Of a stretch of DNA of 64,000 bases, positions 50,254-60,708 are shown piece by piece. The stretch is taken from assembly GCA_038277395.1 (NCBI GenBank), contig CM076194.1:185412788-185476787 (forward strand), written 5' to 3'. Within the stretch, counting starts at the first letter, position 1. The number at the start of each line of letters is the position of its first letter. The position numbers and the translations under genes are program-made. A model generated the notes under the pieces. The model was not told where the DNA came from. It saw nothing but the letters and a program-made list of their open reading frames with translations, and made no database searches. This DNA comes from Dryocosmus kuriphilus (lineage: Eukaryota; Arthropoda; Insecta; Hymenoptera; Cynipidae).

Positions 50254-51150
50254 TAGGTTACTGATCCCAGGTGTGATACATGGAGCAGCTTTAATGAAAT
50301 TTTTGGAACGTGTAGCGGAGCAAACTTTTCGAACGCGGAGTTAAGGTAATTAGTCAAAGCATCAATTTTACTATTAATATCCATGTCTAGTAAAATTCTT
50401 TCCCAATCGAATGTCACAAGATGTTTATGGAATTTATGTTCATCGATGTTAGTAATGCTCCGCGTCATTTTCTGTGTACGTGTTGTGGATGGATTGTAGG
50501 AGAATTTATAAGTAATGTTAATCAGGTCGTGGTTGGAGAGAAAAGGGATAGGGTGTTGTGAGTGGGAGAGTACCTTGTCAATGTCATCAACAATGATTAA
50601 GTCAATGAGAGTACTGGAATGGTCAGTGTGGTGGTTTGAGGCATGGGGTACAATTGAGAGTCCTGAAGAGTGTACTAAAGATGTTAAATATTTAGATTGA
50701 TTACAGGAAAGGTTTAAGCTGGTGTTAAAATCGACAGTAAGAACGATGTTACTGAAGTTGGGAATGTGCGAGAAAATTACAGATCCGAGTTCCGTGCCAT
50801 AAGAGGCATTGGGTGGTTTGTATACTACGCCCACTAAAATACTGTAGGAGGATGTCATAACTGTCATTCTATCGAAGGATAAGTAGCCACCGGACTCACT
50901 TCTACCATAGATCCTCTAAGACTATTATGCAAAAAAAGGCAAACTCCACCACCCCTTCTCTCATCTCTGTCTCTCCGGAAGAGCGTCTAATTGTCAGGTT
51001 CTACGAAGCTAGAGGGTGAATTAGGTGTTAACTGGGTCTCAAAAACAGCTATGACATGGTAGGAACAGGCACTGAAAAAGTGCTTGAATTTCTATAAAAT
51101 GTGACAAAAGAGACTGAGCATTAACATGGCAAATGCTTAAAGTGTCCATG
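50253..51150 (-). pseudogene. LINE ORF2 endonuclease part, - strand, fragmented
   Basis: The longest piece, 50867-50253, has V-G-V-V-Y-K-P-P, a V-D-F-N block (normally G-D-F-N) and S-N-H-D-L-I near the end, the place of the catalytic Asp/His in AP-type LINE endonucleases. Upstream (about 51150-50870) H-V-I-A-V-F-E-T (normally S-E-T-W) and a G-G-G-V block can be read with stops, so the N-terminus is decayed. The start is approximate. Confidence 0.75.
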
Positions 51151-51729
51151 GATAAATTAAAAGAAACAAATCAAAAATTAGAAACTTCCCAAGCATCCAT
51201 ACATAATGATCGAAACAGTAAAACATTTTAAATACAGCCCAAACAACATGATTACACTTTAAGTCAGAAAATCGTTATAGTATAGAATAAATAACGACCA
51301 ACTGAATAAACCATTCAAGGCAGCTATAGTTAAATAAACTAAGTATTGCTAACAAAATCCAATTAAAATAAGCACAGTTAAGAGCGTGGTATATATTCCA
51401 CAGATGACTGTGGGAAATCGCAATTAAGGGTAACCTAAAAAGTGGTAGAGTATCAACGGTTGCAAGATGGATAGCCAAAGTCGGATTAACATAACTATAG
51501 TTGAATAGACTTAGTGTAGTTAACAAAATCAAGTTATTATGATCTAAATTGGTAGCGTGGTGTAAGTTCCAAGAACACCTGTAGAAAATCGCTATTAAAG
51601 ATAACATAGTATACTTAGTTTGTTGTTGCTATGCCAGTCTGTCAACAGTTTGGAGATTTGTCAGCTGAATTCTCGGCAAGCCGTCCTCCTTCCGACAAAA
51701 AATTCTGCCGCCAGATATCCAGAGATATT
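51151..51729 (-). other. LINE inter-ORF linker with ~171-bp tandem duplication
   Basis: Non-coding spacer between ORF1 and ORF2. Segments 51323-51434 and 51494-51605 are two diverged copies (112 bp each, offset 171 bp), recognisable by CTATAGTT-AATA-ACT, GTTAACAAAATC-like, AGCGTGGT and AAATCGC-ATTAA blocks. An open frame of 110 codons across it reflects the duplication and is not convincing as a protein. Confidence 0.65.
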
Positions 51730-52611
51730 TTATTTTTTTGTTTCTTCAAAGACCGAGAGCAATGGCATAGATCTTCCTGTAGAGAAGTTGTCAATGCCTC
51801 GCGAAAGAAAATAGGTCTTTTCTCGTTGTAGGTTGTTCCAAGGTTCGAAGTCGAAAAAATCCCTTTTCACCTTGTGCCTCTCAATGAACCTGTCGCGTAG
51901 TTCTTGACGACTAAACTTAGCAACAATGATCGGAGGGATGGAGGGGTTGGTAAGTAAGGGTGCTTTAATTACTCTATAAGTGTTAACCACTTCCCCCTTG
52001 AGAAGGGGAACATCAAGAGCCATAGCAATCGAGGTCAATGTGACCATGAGATCCTCACTTTGCTTCATTGGGAGCCCATGAATTTTAAGCGTAGTCTGCA
52101 GACACTTGCTCGTTGACATTGAGCGCATGCTCCAAAGTGTCCACTTTAGATTTTAGGATCTTAGCTTCCTTTTTTACTAGGTTTATCTCCTCCTTATTTG
52201 TTTCAGTTTCTATTTCCAGTGAATCGATACGCTTAGTGTTATCAGTGAGATTTGACTTGATTTCAGAGAGCGTAGCATTCAGGTTGTCATGAAAAACTTG
52301 TTGTCGGTTTTAAAACTCAATAAGCCGCATCAGGATCTCTTTTGACTGTGCAAGCGCTTCTCTTTGGCCGTCCGAGATTGCTTTCCGAATTAGATCGGTG
52401 AAGTCCAAAGGTAGAGACGTAGCATTTACCGAGGTATCCACATTGGTGGGGGGTACCAAAGCAACATTACCGACATTCTGGTCCTTATTAATTGGCCTAG
52501 TTGGGTTAGAGGTGACTTCCATTGACAGAGAGGTGGCACTAGTTGTCGATGCGCAATTTTTAAAATGATAGTCAATTTGGCGTTTTTTAAGAGCATCGTA
52601 CGTAACTTTGG
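51730..52611 (-). pseudogene. LINE ORF1, coiled coil plus FP25K-like C-terminal domain, - strand, 5' end in gap
   Basis: From the gap edge, a Ser/Thr-rich stretch (52611-52310) is followed by an in-frame TAA, then by a heptad-rich coiled coil in the same frame (about 52310-52130). After a frame change comes L-K-I-H-G-L-P, I-A-x-x-L-D-V-P-L, then P-P-I-I-V-A-K-F with R-D-R-F (52128-51730). This last part resembles the baculovirus FP-type domain seen in many LINE ORF1 proteins. Expected role: RNA binding in the LINE RNP. Any N-terminal finger would lie in the gap. Confidence 0.7.
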
Positions 52612-53111
52612 NNNNNNNNNNNNNNNNNNNNNNNNNNNNNNNNNNNNNNNNNNNNNNNNNNNNNNNNNNNNNNNNNNNNNNNNNNNNNNNNNNNNNNNNN
52701 NNNNNNNNNNNNNNNNNNNNNNNNNNNNNNNNNNNNNNNNNNNNNNNNNNNNNNNNNNNNNNNNNNNNNNNNNNNNNNNNNNNNNNNNNNNNNNNNNNNN
52801 NNNNNNNNNNNNNNNNNNNNNNNNNNNNNNNNNNNNNNNNNNNNNNNNNNNNNNNNNNNNNNNNNNNNNNNNNNNNNNNNNNNNNNNNNNNNNNNNNNNN
52901 NNNNNNNNNNNNNNNNNNNNNNNNNNNNNNNNNNNNNNNNNNNNNNNNNNNNNNNNNNNNNNNNNNNNNNNNNNNNNNNNNNNNNNNNNNNNNNNNNNNN
53001 NNNNNNNNNNNNNNNNNNNNNNNNNNNNNNNNNNNNNNNNNNNNNNNNNNNNNNNNNNNNNNNNNNNNNNNNNNNNNNNNNNNNNNNNNNNNNNNNNNNN
53101 NNNNNNNNNNN
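52612..53111. other. Assembly gap (500 N)
   Basis: Exactly 500 N. Left flank is LINE ORF1 (- strand), right flank is array monomer (…ATCGTATGACC). The true distance is unknown, because a LINE 5' end and an array junction must both lie inside. Confidence 0.97.
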
Positions 53112-56085
53112 ATCGTATGACCAATGAATATTAACTTGAAATTATTTAATTTCAAAGTTAGATTACTTTAATTTATGACGATCCATAAAACACTTCTTGT
53201 TGTTGGTAAACCTTCAACTATACTTTTTGAATTTATGGTCGATAAGGTACTGGTAAAATATGGGATTTTTTGAATACATCAAAGGAAAATATGGCCTGGG
53301 ACCAAGGCGAGATATAGGTGAGTGGACATCAACCCAAAGAAAACTGATTCGTCTTAAAGAACAAAGGACCTTCCCTATTAGATGTAGGAGAAGTTCCATA
53401 ATTCCAGCACACATTGAAAATTCCACGAAACATTTTTATATTAACAACGCTCATTACAATGTACATAGAAAATTAGAGTCAGCAATATCTCATTTTCAAA
53501 AACAAATTTTAAACTCGAAATTGAAAATTTAAAAATTTGGTTTACTTGTTAACCATTTAGGAAACTTTTCACAATATTTAACACATCGTTTATATAGAAA
53601 TATCAAAGAACAGTCTACAAATAATTTTTTTGCTTCCCAAGAATTAATTCTAGAGAAAATAAAATTAAAACTAGAACTGAATTTATACAGAAATTTGAAT
53701 TCAGAAAAAATAAGACCATTCAACAAAATTATGAAAGTAAAATATTAATTGACATTTTAATTCTGAATTCAAATTTTAATTGTATCTTAATGTATATGTA
53801 AACAATCGACTATTTCAATTCAGTATCAGTTTATACCTCGAGGTCGTCAGACCAAGACACATCAGTAAAATGTTCTTCTTACAAAAATTGAGATACATGT
53901 AATTATTTATATTTTAAACTACTGACTAAGCTTGTAAAAATAAGGATTTAATAATTTTTAACGGATTTCATAATGAATGTAAGTACTATGTTTTTGCAAA
54001 AAAAAAATTTTTCGATTAGACTTGACTTTCAAATGTTATTTATTATTTCATATTATTTATTTTAGAATATAAACCTGAAGAAGGCACAAAAGGTGCCGAA
54101 ACGTCGTGTTGTAATCAGAATTATAATAAAGATCGTATGACCAATGAATATTAACTTGAAATTATTTAATTTCAAAGTTAGATTACTTTAATTTATGACG
54201 ATCGATAAAACACTTCTTGTTGTTGGTAAACCTTCAACTATACTTTTTGAATTTGCGGGTCGATAAGGTACTGGTAAAATATGGGATTTTTTGAATACAT
54301 CAAAGGAAAATATGGCCTGGGACCAAGGCGAGATATAGGTGAGTGGACATCAACCCAAAGAAAACTGATTCGTCTTAAAGAACAAAGGACCTTCCCTATT
54401 AGATGTAGGAGAAGTTCCATAATTCGAGCACACATTGAAAATTCCACGAAACATTTTTATATTAACAACGCTCATTACAATGTACATAGAAAATTAGAGT
54501 CAGCAATATCTCATTTTCAAAAACAAATTTTAAACTCGGAAATTGAAAATTTAAAAATTTGGTTTACTTGATTAACCATTTAGGAAACTTTTCACAATAT
54601 TTAACACATCGTTTATATAGAAATATCAAAGAACAGTCTACAAATAATTTTTTTGCTTCCCAAGAATTAATTCTAGAGAAAATAAAATTCAAAACTAGAA
54701 CTGAATTTATACAGAAATTTGAATTCAGAAAAAATAAGACCATTCAACAAAATTATGAAAGTAAAATATTAATTGACATTTAATTCTGAATTCAAATTTT
54801 AATTGTATCTAAATGTATATGTAAACAATCGACTATTTCAATTCAGTATCAGTTTATACCTCGAGGTCGTCAGACCAAGACACATCAGTAAAATGTTCTT
54901 CTTACAAAAATTGAGATACATATACTTATTTATATTTTAAACTACTGACTAAGCTTGTAAAAATAAGGATTTAATTAATTTTTAACGGATTTCATAATGA
55001 ATGTAAGTATTATGTTTTTGAAAAAAAAAATTTTTCGATTAGACTTGACTTTCAAATGTTATTTATTATTTCATATTATTTATTTTAGATATATAAAACC
55101 TGAAGGAGGCACAAAAGGGTGCCGAAACGTCGTGTTGTAATCATAATTATAATAAAGATCGTATGACCAATGAATATTAACTTGAAATTATTTAATTTCA
55201 AAGTTAGATTACTTTAATTTATGACGATCGATAAAACACTTCTTGTTGTTGGTAAACCTTCAAAAATACTTTTTGAATTTGCGGTCGATAAGGTACTGGT
55301 AAAATATGGATTTTTTGAATACATCAAAGGAAAATATGGCCTGGGACCAAGGCGAGATATAGGTGAGTGGACATCAACCCAAAGAAAACTGATTCGTTTT
55401 AAAGAACAAAGGACCTTTCCTATTAGATGTAGGAAAAGTTCCATAATTCCAGCACACATTGAAAATTCCACGAAACATTTTTATATTAACAAAGCTCATT
55501 ACAATGTACATAGAAAATTAGAGTCAGCAATATCTCATTTTCAAAAACAAATTTTAAACTCTGAAATTAAAATTTAAAAATCTAGTGTACTTGATTAACC
55601 ATTTAGGAAACTTTTCACAATATTTAAAACATCGTTTATATAGAAATATCAAAGAACAGTCTATAAATAATTTTTTTGCTTCCAAGAATTAATTCTAGAG
55701 AAAATAAAATTCAAAACTAGAACTGAATTTATACAGAAATTTGAATTCAGAAAAAATAAGATCATTCAACAAAATTATGAAAGTAAAATATTAATTGACA
55801 TTTTAATTCTGAATTCAAATTTTAATTGTATCTTATGTATATGTAAACAATCGACTATTTCAATTCAGTATCAGTTTATACCTCGAGGTCGTCAGACCAA
55901 GACACATCAGTAAAATGTTCTTCTTACAAAAATTGAGATACATATACTTATTTATATTTTAAACTACTGACTAAGCTTGTAAAAATAAGGATTTAATTTA
56001 TTTTTAACGGATTTCATAATGAATGTAAGTACTATGTTTTTGAAAAAAAAAAATTTTTCGATTAGACTTGACTTTCAAAAGTTAT
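53112..56085 (+). repeat. PLE-derived tandem array, block E
   Basis: ORF-A starts at 53260, 54281 and about 55307 (spacings 1021 and about 1026). Hammerhead-like cores at 54075 (loop shortened to AAAAG) and 55100 (GAAGGAGG type, as before the other LINE copies). The monomer before the LINE shares GATTCGTTTTAAAG with those before copies 1 and 2. Confidence 0.92.
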
Positions 56086-56538
56086 TTAGATGGCGCCGAG
56101 TTCGTATGTTGGGTCGATTTTTCGAATATAAATTTCTTTTGTGAACAAAAGGGTGCCGAAAAAAAGTGTCTCTGTATGTATTTTGTGACCCTTAACACCC
56201 ATATAGTGTGTGAGTAGGGGGTGCGGATAACGGTTTTGTCGCAAAAACATTTATTGCTAAAACTTCAGTTGAGGTTCCCACGTGGCCAAAAATTAGCGGT
56301 GATAAGTGTTTTGGTGAAAAATGGATTTTTTGAATGCAGAAGGAGGATTATTATGGCCTGTTCGGCGAGATATAGTATGGCTAACCCCATTTAATCTGTT
56401 TTGCGTCTGTATTTCAAAGATATATCTTCCCTATTTGATGTAGGAGAATTCCTTGAGCATTCATTGGCTCCTAACCACATTGCACAATAACCTCGGTTGT
56501 TCCCACGTGTCTCTAAACCTAGAAATATTTATGCCACT
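56086..56538 (+). other. LINE copy 3 5' UTR, mosaic
   Basis: Corresponds to the 5' UTR of copies 1 and 2 but is patched with array fragments. AGATGGCGCC survives at 56088-56097, and the first ~9 nt of the element are replaced by monomer sequence. No gene. Confidence 0.7.
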
Positions 56539-57512
56539 ATGGCCTCGAACAAAGGCACGTCTAAGATCAATCCCTCCGCTGAAAAAAAATGCAGAGGTTG
56601 TGCATCTAAAGTTGTTGATGCGACGTTTTGCTCAGGATGCTCCGCTCCCTACCATCCTGCTTGTGCGGGTCGTTGTGCTACATTGCCTAAAGAACTGGTG
56701 CTTACACCCGTTGCTGTGGCTCTCGACCACCATCTCCAACTCGGGCTTTCGACCTGGAAGACATTAACAGGATTATTCAGTCTGCCATCGGAACACTCCA
56801 AACTACACTTCAAACGAAAATCTGAGGACAACCAAAAAGTGCTTGACTTGTCAAAAATCCATAGAGGAGAAGCTCGATGGACTTCCGGAACGAGTTAAGT
56901 AAAAATTAAAAATTCTCGACAGTGTTACTGCCCGGATTCAGGATATTGAAGGTACGCTGGAATCTTTTGATTTAAATAATCATTCGGTGCTTGACGAAAT
57001 AGAGCGTCGCAATGCTAGGAGACAACTTGATCCTTTTCGGGTTACCTGAGAGTAGTCAGGCCAAAATGTTCTTCGTCCCGCTGGTTCCACCTCTGTACCC
57101 AACCCAACAACTCCCCAAGTCCAAACTTTCTGGAAAGCGTCCTATCCCCAGGTTCGTTGCCAAACGTTCGAGGCATTCCGGCTTGATTAGCAATTTTAAA
57201 TGCGTGATTTGCTCAAACCTAGACCGGTTTTTAAATCTGTTTAAGGAGGATCAGCGTGCGGCGCAGGCGCTCGTGCACTCGTTCCTAATTGCAATGAAGA
57301 ACACGGAAAAGAAAAACTTGAAACGAGAGCATTTCAAAGGCGAAGAATCTTTAATCTGGATGGCCCCGACAGAACAAAGACGCAGCTTCAACAGATTCAG
57401 CATTTGAAAGAGACACTTTTTGAATGCGACAGGAGGATAGGAGAGGTGGATATAAGGATTGTGTTGGGACAATGTCCCAGTGTTAATGAGTGTACGGTCG
57501 AAAAAGGCCTGA
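56539..57512 (+). pseudogene. LINE ORF1, copy 3, multiply broken
   Basis: ATG at 56539 with the PHD-like Cys/His cluster. Indels then recur: AAGAA inserted near 56690, and changes near 56818, 56850, 56900, 57020, 57063, 57185 and 57235. Several are A/T-rich array-like pieces. The final TGA corresponds to 57510-57512. It would not encode a full protein as read. Confidence 0.8.
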
Positions 57513-57548
57513 GTGTTCCTTCCTACGATTTCTCTTACGGCCCTCCTA

Positions 57549-60500
57549 CCTGGTCTCTTCATGTAGTCAAGCCTTCACTTATGTAATAGTGTCGGTGTGA
57601 CTCTTACACCACCTCAAGCGTTGTCTAATGATATTAATGCTCTCGCATCTCTCTATAACCTGCTTGAAGTCTATTATCAGAATGTACGGGGCATGCGCAC
57701 AAAGCTACATGTACTAAGAAAAGTAATACCGGCTTGTACAGCAGATATAATTATTCTTTCCGAAACTTGGTTGCATAGTGGCATTATGAACTCTGAATTA
57801 GGTCTAAATAATTTTTCTCTGTATAGATTTGATAGAGATTCTCTTACTAGCAGCCATGAACGAGGAGGTGGTATTCTTATTGCTGTTAAAGACAAATTTC
57901 ATAGTATATCCATACCTTGTAACATTAACTCAGTTGAAGCGATATTTGTTTCAGTAAGCGTGCGTAACTTTTCTCACATTTTTTGAAAGTCTACATATTC
58001 CTCCTCGCTCTGATATTGCTAAATATACTGACTTTTGTAATATGCTTGAAGAGGTCTCGAATGTATTCCCGAGCCACCCGATTCATATTTTAGGCGACTT
58101 TAGCATGCCTTTCATTAGCTGGAATAACAATGCCACACTTAGTAATCAGGATATTCCCTTTTCGATAAATACTGATTCTTCTACTTGTCAAAACGCAATC
58201 GCTCAAAAAATGTTAGATACAATACATTTTTTTTAATCTTTATCAGAAAAACTCTATAGTAAATAAATTCGGCTCAATGCTCGACCTTATATTGTCCAAT
58301 TATAACAATTGCTCGTCCTGCCTGGCACCGGATTCATTGCTACCTTGTGATCCCTTCCATCCACCGATAATTTATGATGTATCTACTCTAGTACACCCAG
58401 TGAATTGGCAAATAATACTGTATCTTATAACTTCAAAAAAGCAAACTTCGCACATATCAACTCGTATTTAGAAAATGTTGACTGGATAAATAGTCTCTCT
58501 AATTCGATAATCCTTTCTAACAATAATTGTCACAACTTTAATAATCAGGAAATTATCGATAATATGGTTGACTTTTTATACATGCACTTGTACACTGCGA
58601 TAGAGGAGTATGTCCCTAAGTATTATTATCATACTTCAACCTACCCTCCCTGGTTTTCATACGAGCTTAAAGATCTCGTGATTGCCAAGAAGATTGCGCA
58701 CTCAGTGTACAAGAGAACGAGAGATCGGACTGACTATGAGAATTTCTCTGTCTTGAGGGCGAAATATAATTTTTTATCGGAACATTGTTATAATGAGTAC
58801 ATACTTAGGACTGAGGGAGGGAAGTATCATAGCCAGCCCGAAATCCTTTTGGAACTATGTTAACGAATCTAGAAATAATTCTTCGATGCCAGCTGAAATG
58901 TTTCTCGACAATTTAAGAGCAGACTCCTGTTTGCAGATAGCCGAATTATTTGCTATGCACTTTAGATCAGTCTACAATCCTACCAACATTTGTGCCTACA
59001 TTCATTCTTACAACGTTGAAGTCGATCTAAACATTGTTTATATTTCCAGAGACGAAATCAGGGCTAAACTACGTAATCTCAAGCAAAATAAGGGAGCGGG
59101 TATCGATGGCATCCCTCCCTCTCTTTTGAAGTCCTGTTGCTCGTCACTTACTGAACCTCTTTTTTTAATTTTCAACGCGTCCCTGGAAAAAGGTTACTTC
59201 CCGTATGCTTGGAAAAAGGGAATAATTGTTCCTATCCATAAGGTTGGTGGCAAATCTGACGTTACTAACTATAGGCCGATAACAATAATTAATGCCATAG
59301 CTAAAGTGTTTGAAAGTATAATGTATGATAAAGTTTACTTTGCATTTTCTAACTTTTTCTTTGACGAGCAGCATGGATTTAGAAAGGGCCGCTCGGTTAG
59401 TACAAATCTATGCATCTATACTCAACACTTACTGAGTGCACTAGAGGGTGGCGGACAGGTGGATTTCGTCTACACTGACTTTTCTAAGGCTTTTGACAAA
59501 GTGGATCACAGCATCCTAATTTCTAAACTAAGAGCATATAGTGTCTCTAATAATACAGTTAATTGGATAGAATCTTATTTACATAACAGAACACAAGTTG
59601 TTAGAATAAAAGATCATCTATCTAGCGAAATTTTTGCAACGTCGGGTGTTCCCCAAGGGTCGCGTATGGGTCCCCTAATCGTTCTAATCTTCATAAATAA
59701 TGATCTAAAACAATCTATCCAGCATAGTAACTTCCTTTGTTACGCGGATGACCTTAAATTATATCGCAAAATTTCTTCCTTTGTTTTTGTGCAGCAAAAC
59801 TTCAAGAAGATCTTGAAAGAATTAATTTCTGGTCTTTGGAAAATAACATGCCCTTAAATATAAAAAAATGTCAAACTATCTCATTCACAAGAAAGAGGAG
59901 GCTAATTAGATTCTTTTATAACACATCGAAGGACAACTGTTGGATAGAGTTCTCTTTGTGAAAGATCTAGGTGTCATCCTTGACTTTGCCCTAACTTACC
60001 TTGATCATTTATCTATGATTGTGAATAAAGCACTCAAAACATTAGGTTTCATTATTAGAACATCTAAGTCTTTTCATAATCTTTTAGTTCTTAAAACATT
60101 CTATTTCTCGCTAGTCAGACCTCATCTTGAGACGGCTTCCATCATCTGGTCACCCTTCTACGCGGATCATATGATGAGAATTGAACGAGTTCAAAACAGA
60201 TTTCTCAGATTTGTAGCTTGGCAGCTTGGTATATATAGGAATAGATTTGACCACAAATTATACTGAACTACGAACTAAATTATAAACATACCTTCAATGC
60301 AATCCCGTCTTGTAACAGCAGATTTGCGTTTTCTCTATAATGTAATTAACGGTCATATCGATTCACCACAAATTCTAGCCCTGATCTCGTTCTCTGCTCC
60401 TTCTCTATCTCTCAGAGGCTCAACCTCTACCTTTAGAGTTCCTTTCCATCGAACAAATTATGGCGGGAATAGTACTCTCACACGAATTTGTAAAAAGGGT

Positions 60501-60581
60501 AACCACTTTCCGGAAATAGATTTCTCCGATTCAAATTTATTAAGGTTTAAGAATAGTCTCTCAGCGTTACTAAGAGACTAA
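57549..60581 (+). pseudogene. LINE ORF2 (endonuclease + RT), copy 3, several small indels
   Basis: The start codon is lost (CCTGG in place of CCATGG near 57549). Endonuclease motifs S-E-T-W-L and G-D-F-S-M-P, and RT motifs T-D-F-S-K-A-F-D, G-V-P-Q-G-S-R-M-G-P and C-Y-A-D-D-L, are all visible. Frame changes occur near 57986, 58213-58235, 58389, 58819, 59700-59790, 59920 and 60255. Unlike copy 1, the EN-RT junction keeps GGATAAAT. The stop TAA lies at 60581. Confidence 0.85.
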
Positions 60582-60708
60582 CAGTGTGCCGTTTCCATAC
60601 GCTGACCAGCCAGTATAATTTCGTTCCTATATTTAGTTCTATTTTTTTTCTTTTTTATGTAATAAGGGGCGTTGCCCGTTCAATGTTTAAATAAACAAAT
60701 AAATAAAT

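Larger units (their letters stand above)
48601..52611 (-). mobile_element. Non-LTR retrotransposon (LINE) on - strand, decayed, runs into gap
   Basis: Order on the - strand: ORF1 (52611 down to about 51730, 5' end lost in the gap), ~580-bp linker with a tandem duplication, endonuclease (about 51150-50253), RT (about 50253-48617). A different family from the three + strand copies. Multiple stops and frame changes show an old, inactive copy. The 3' end is obscured by the mosaic zone to the left. Confidence 0.85.
56086..60708 (+). mobile_element. Non-LTR retrotransposon copy 3, 5' half chimeric with array sequence
   Basis: Sister of the elements at 6153 and 31002. From about 57600 to 60708 it is nearly identical to them. 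From 56086 to about 57500 short array-derived pieces replace or interrupt LINE sequence, for example CAAAAGGGTGCCGAAA near 56148, ATGGATTTTTTGAAT near 56319, GGCGAGATATA near 56366 and AAAATGTTCTTC near 57063. They occur in roughly the order they have in a monomer. The downstream flank has the same AAAAGC, GGCCAGATAT and CAAGCACAAAGG markers as the other copies. Confidence 0.9.

Noticed and set aside
51275..51607. 110-codon - strand ORF as a membrane protein
   Set aside because: It spans the duplicated LINE linker; the hydrophobic look comes from AT-rich repeated DNA, and it sits between ORF1 and ORF2 where the family normally has spacer.
6153..60708. Site-specific LINE targeting of the monomer (R1/R2-like behaviour)
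   Set aside because: Shared diagnostic flanks show the three copies most likely descend from one insertion, so they are not independent evidence for targeting.
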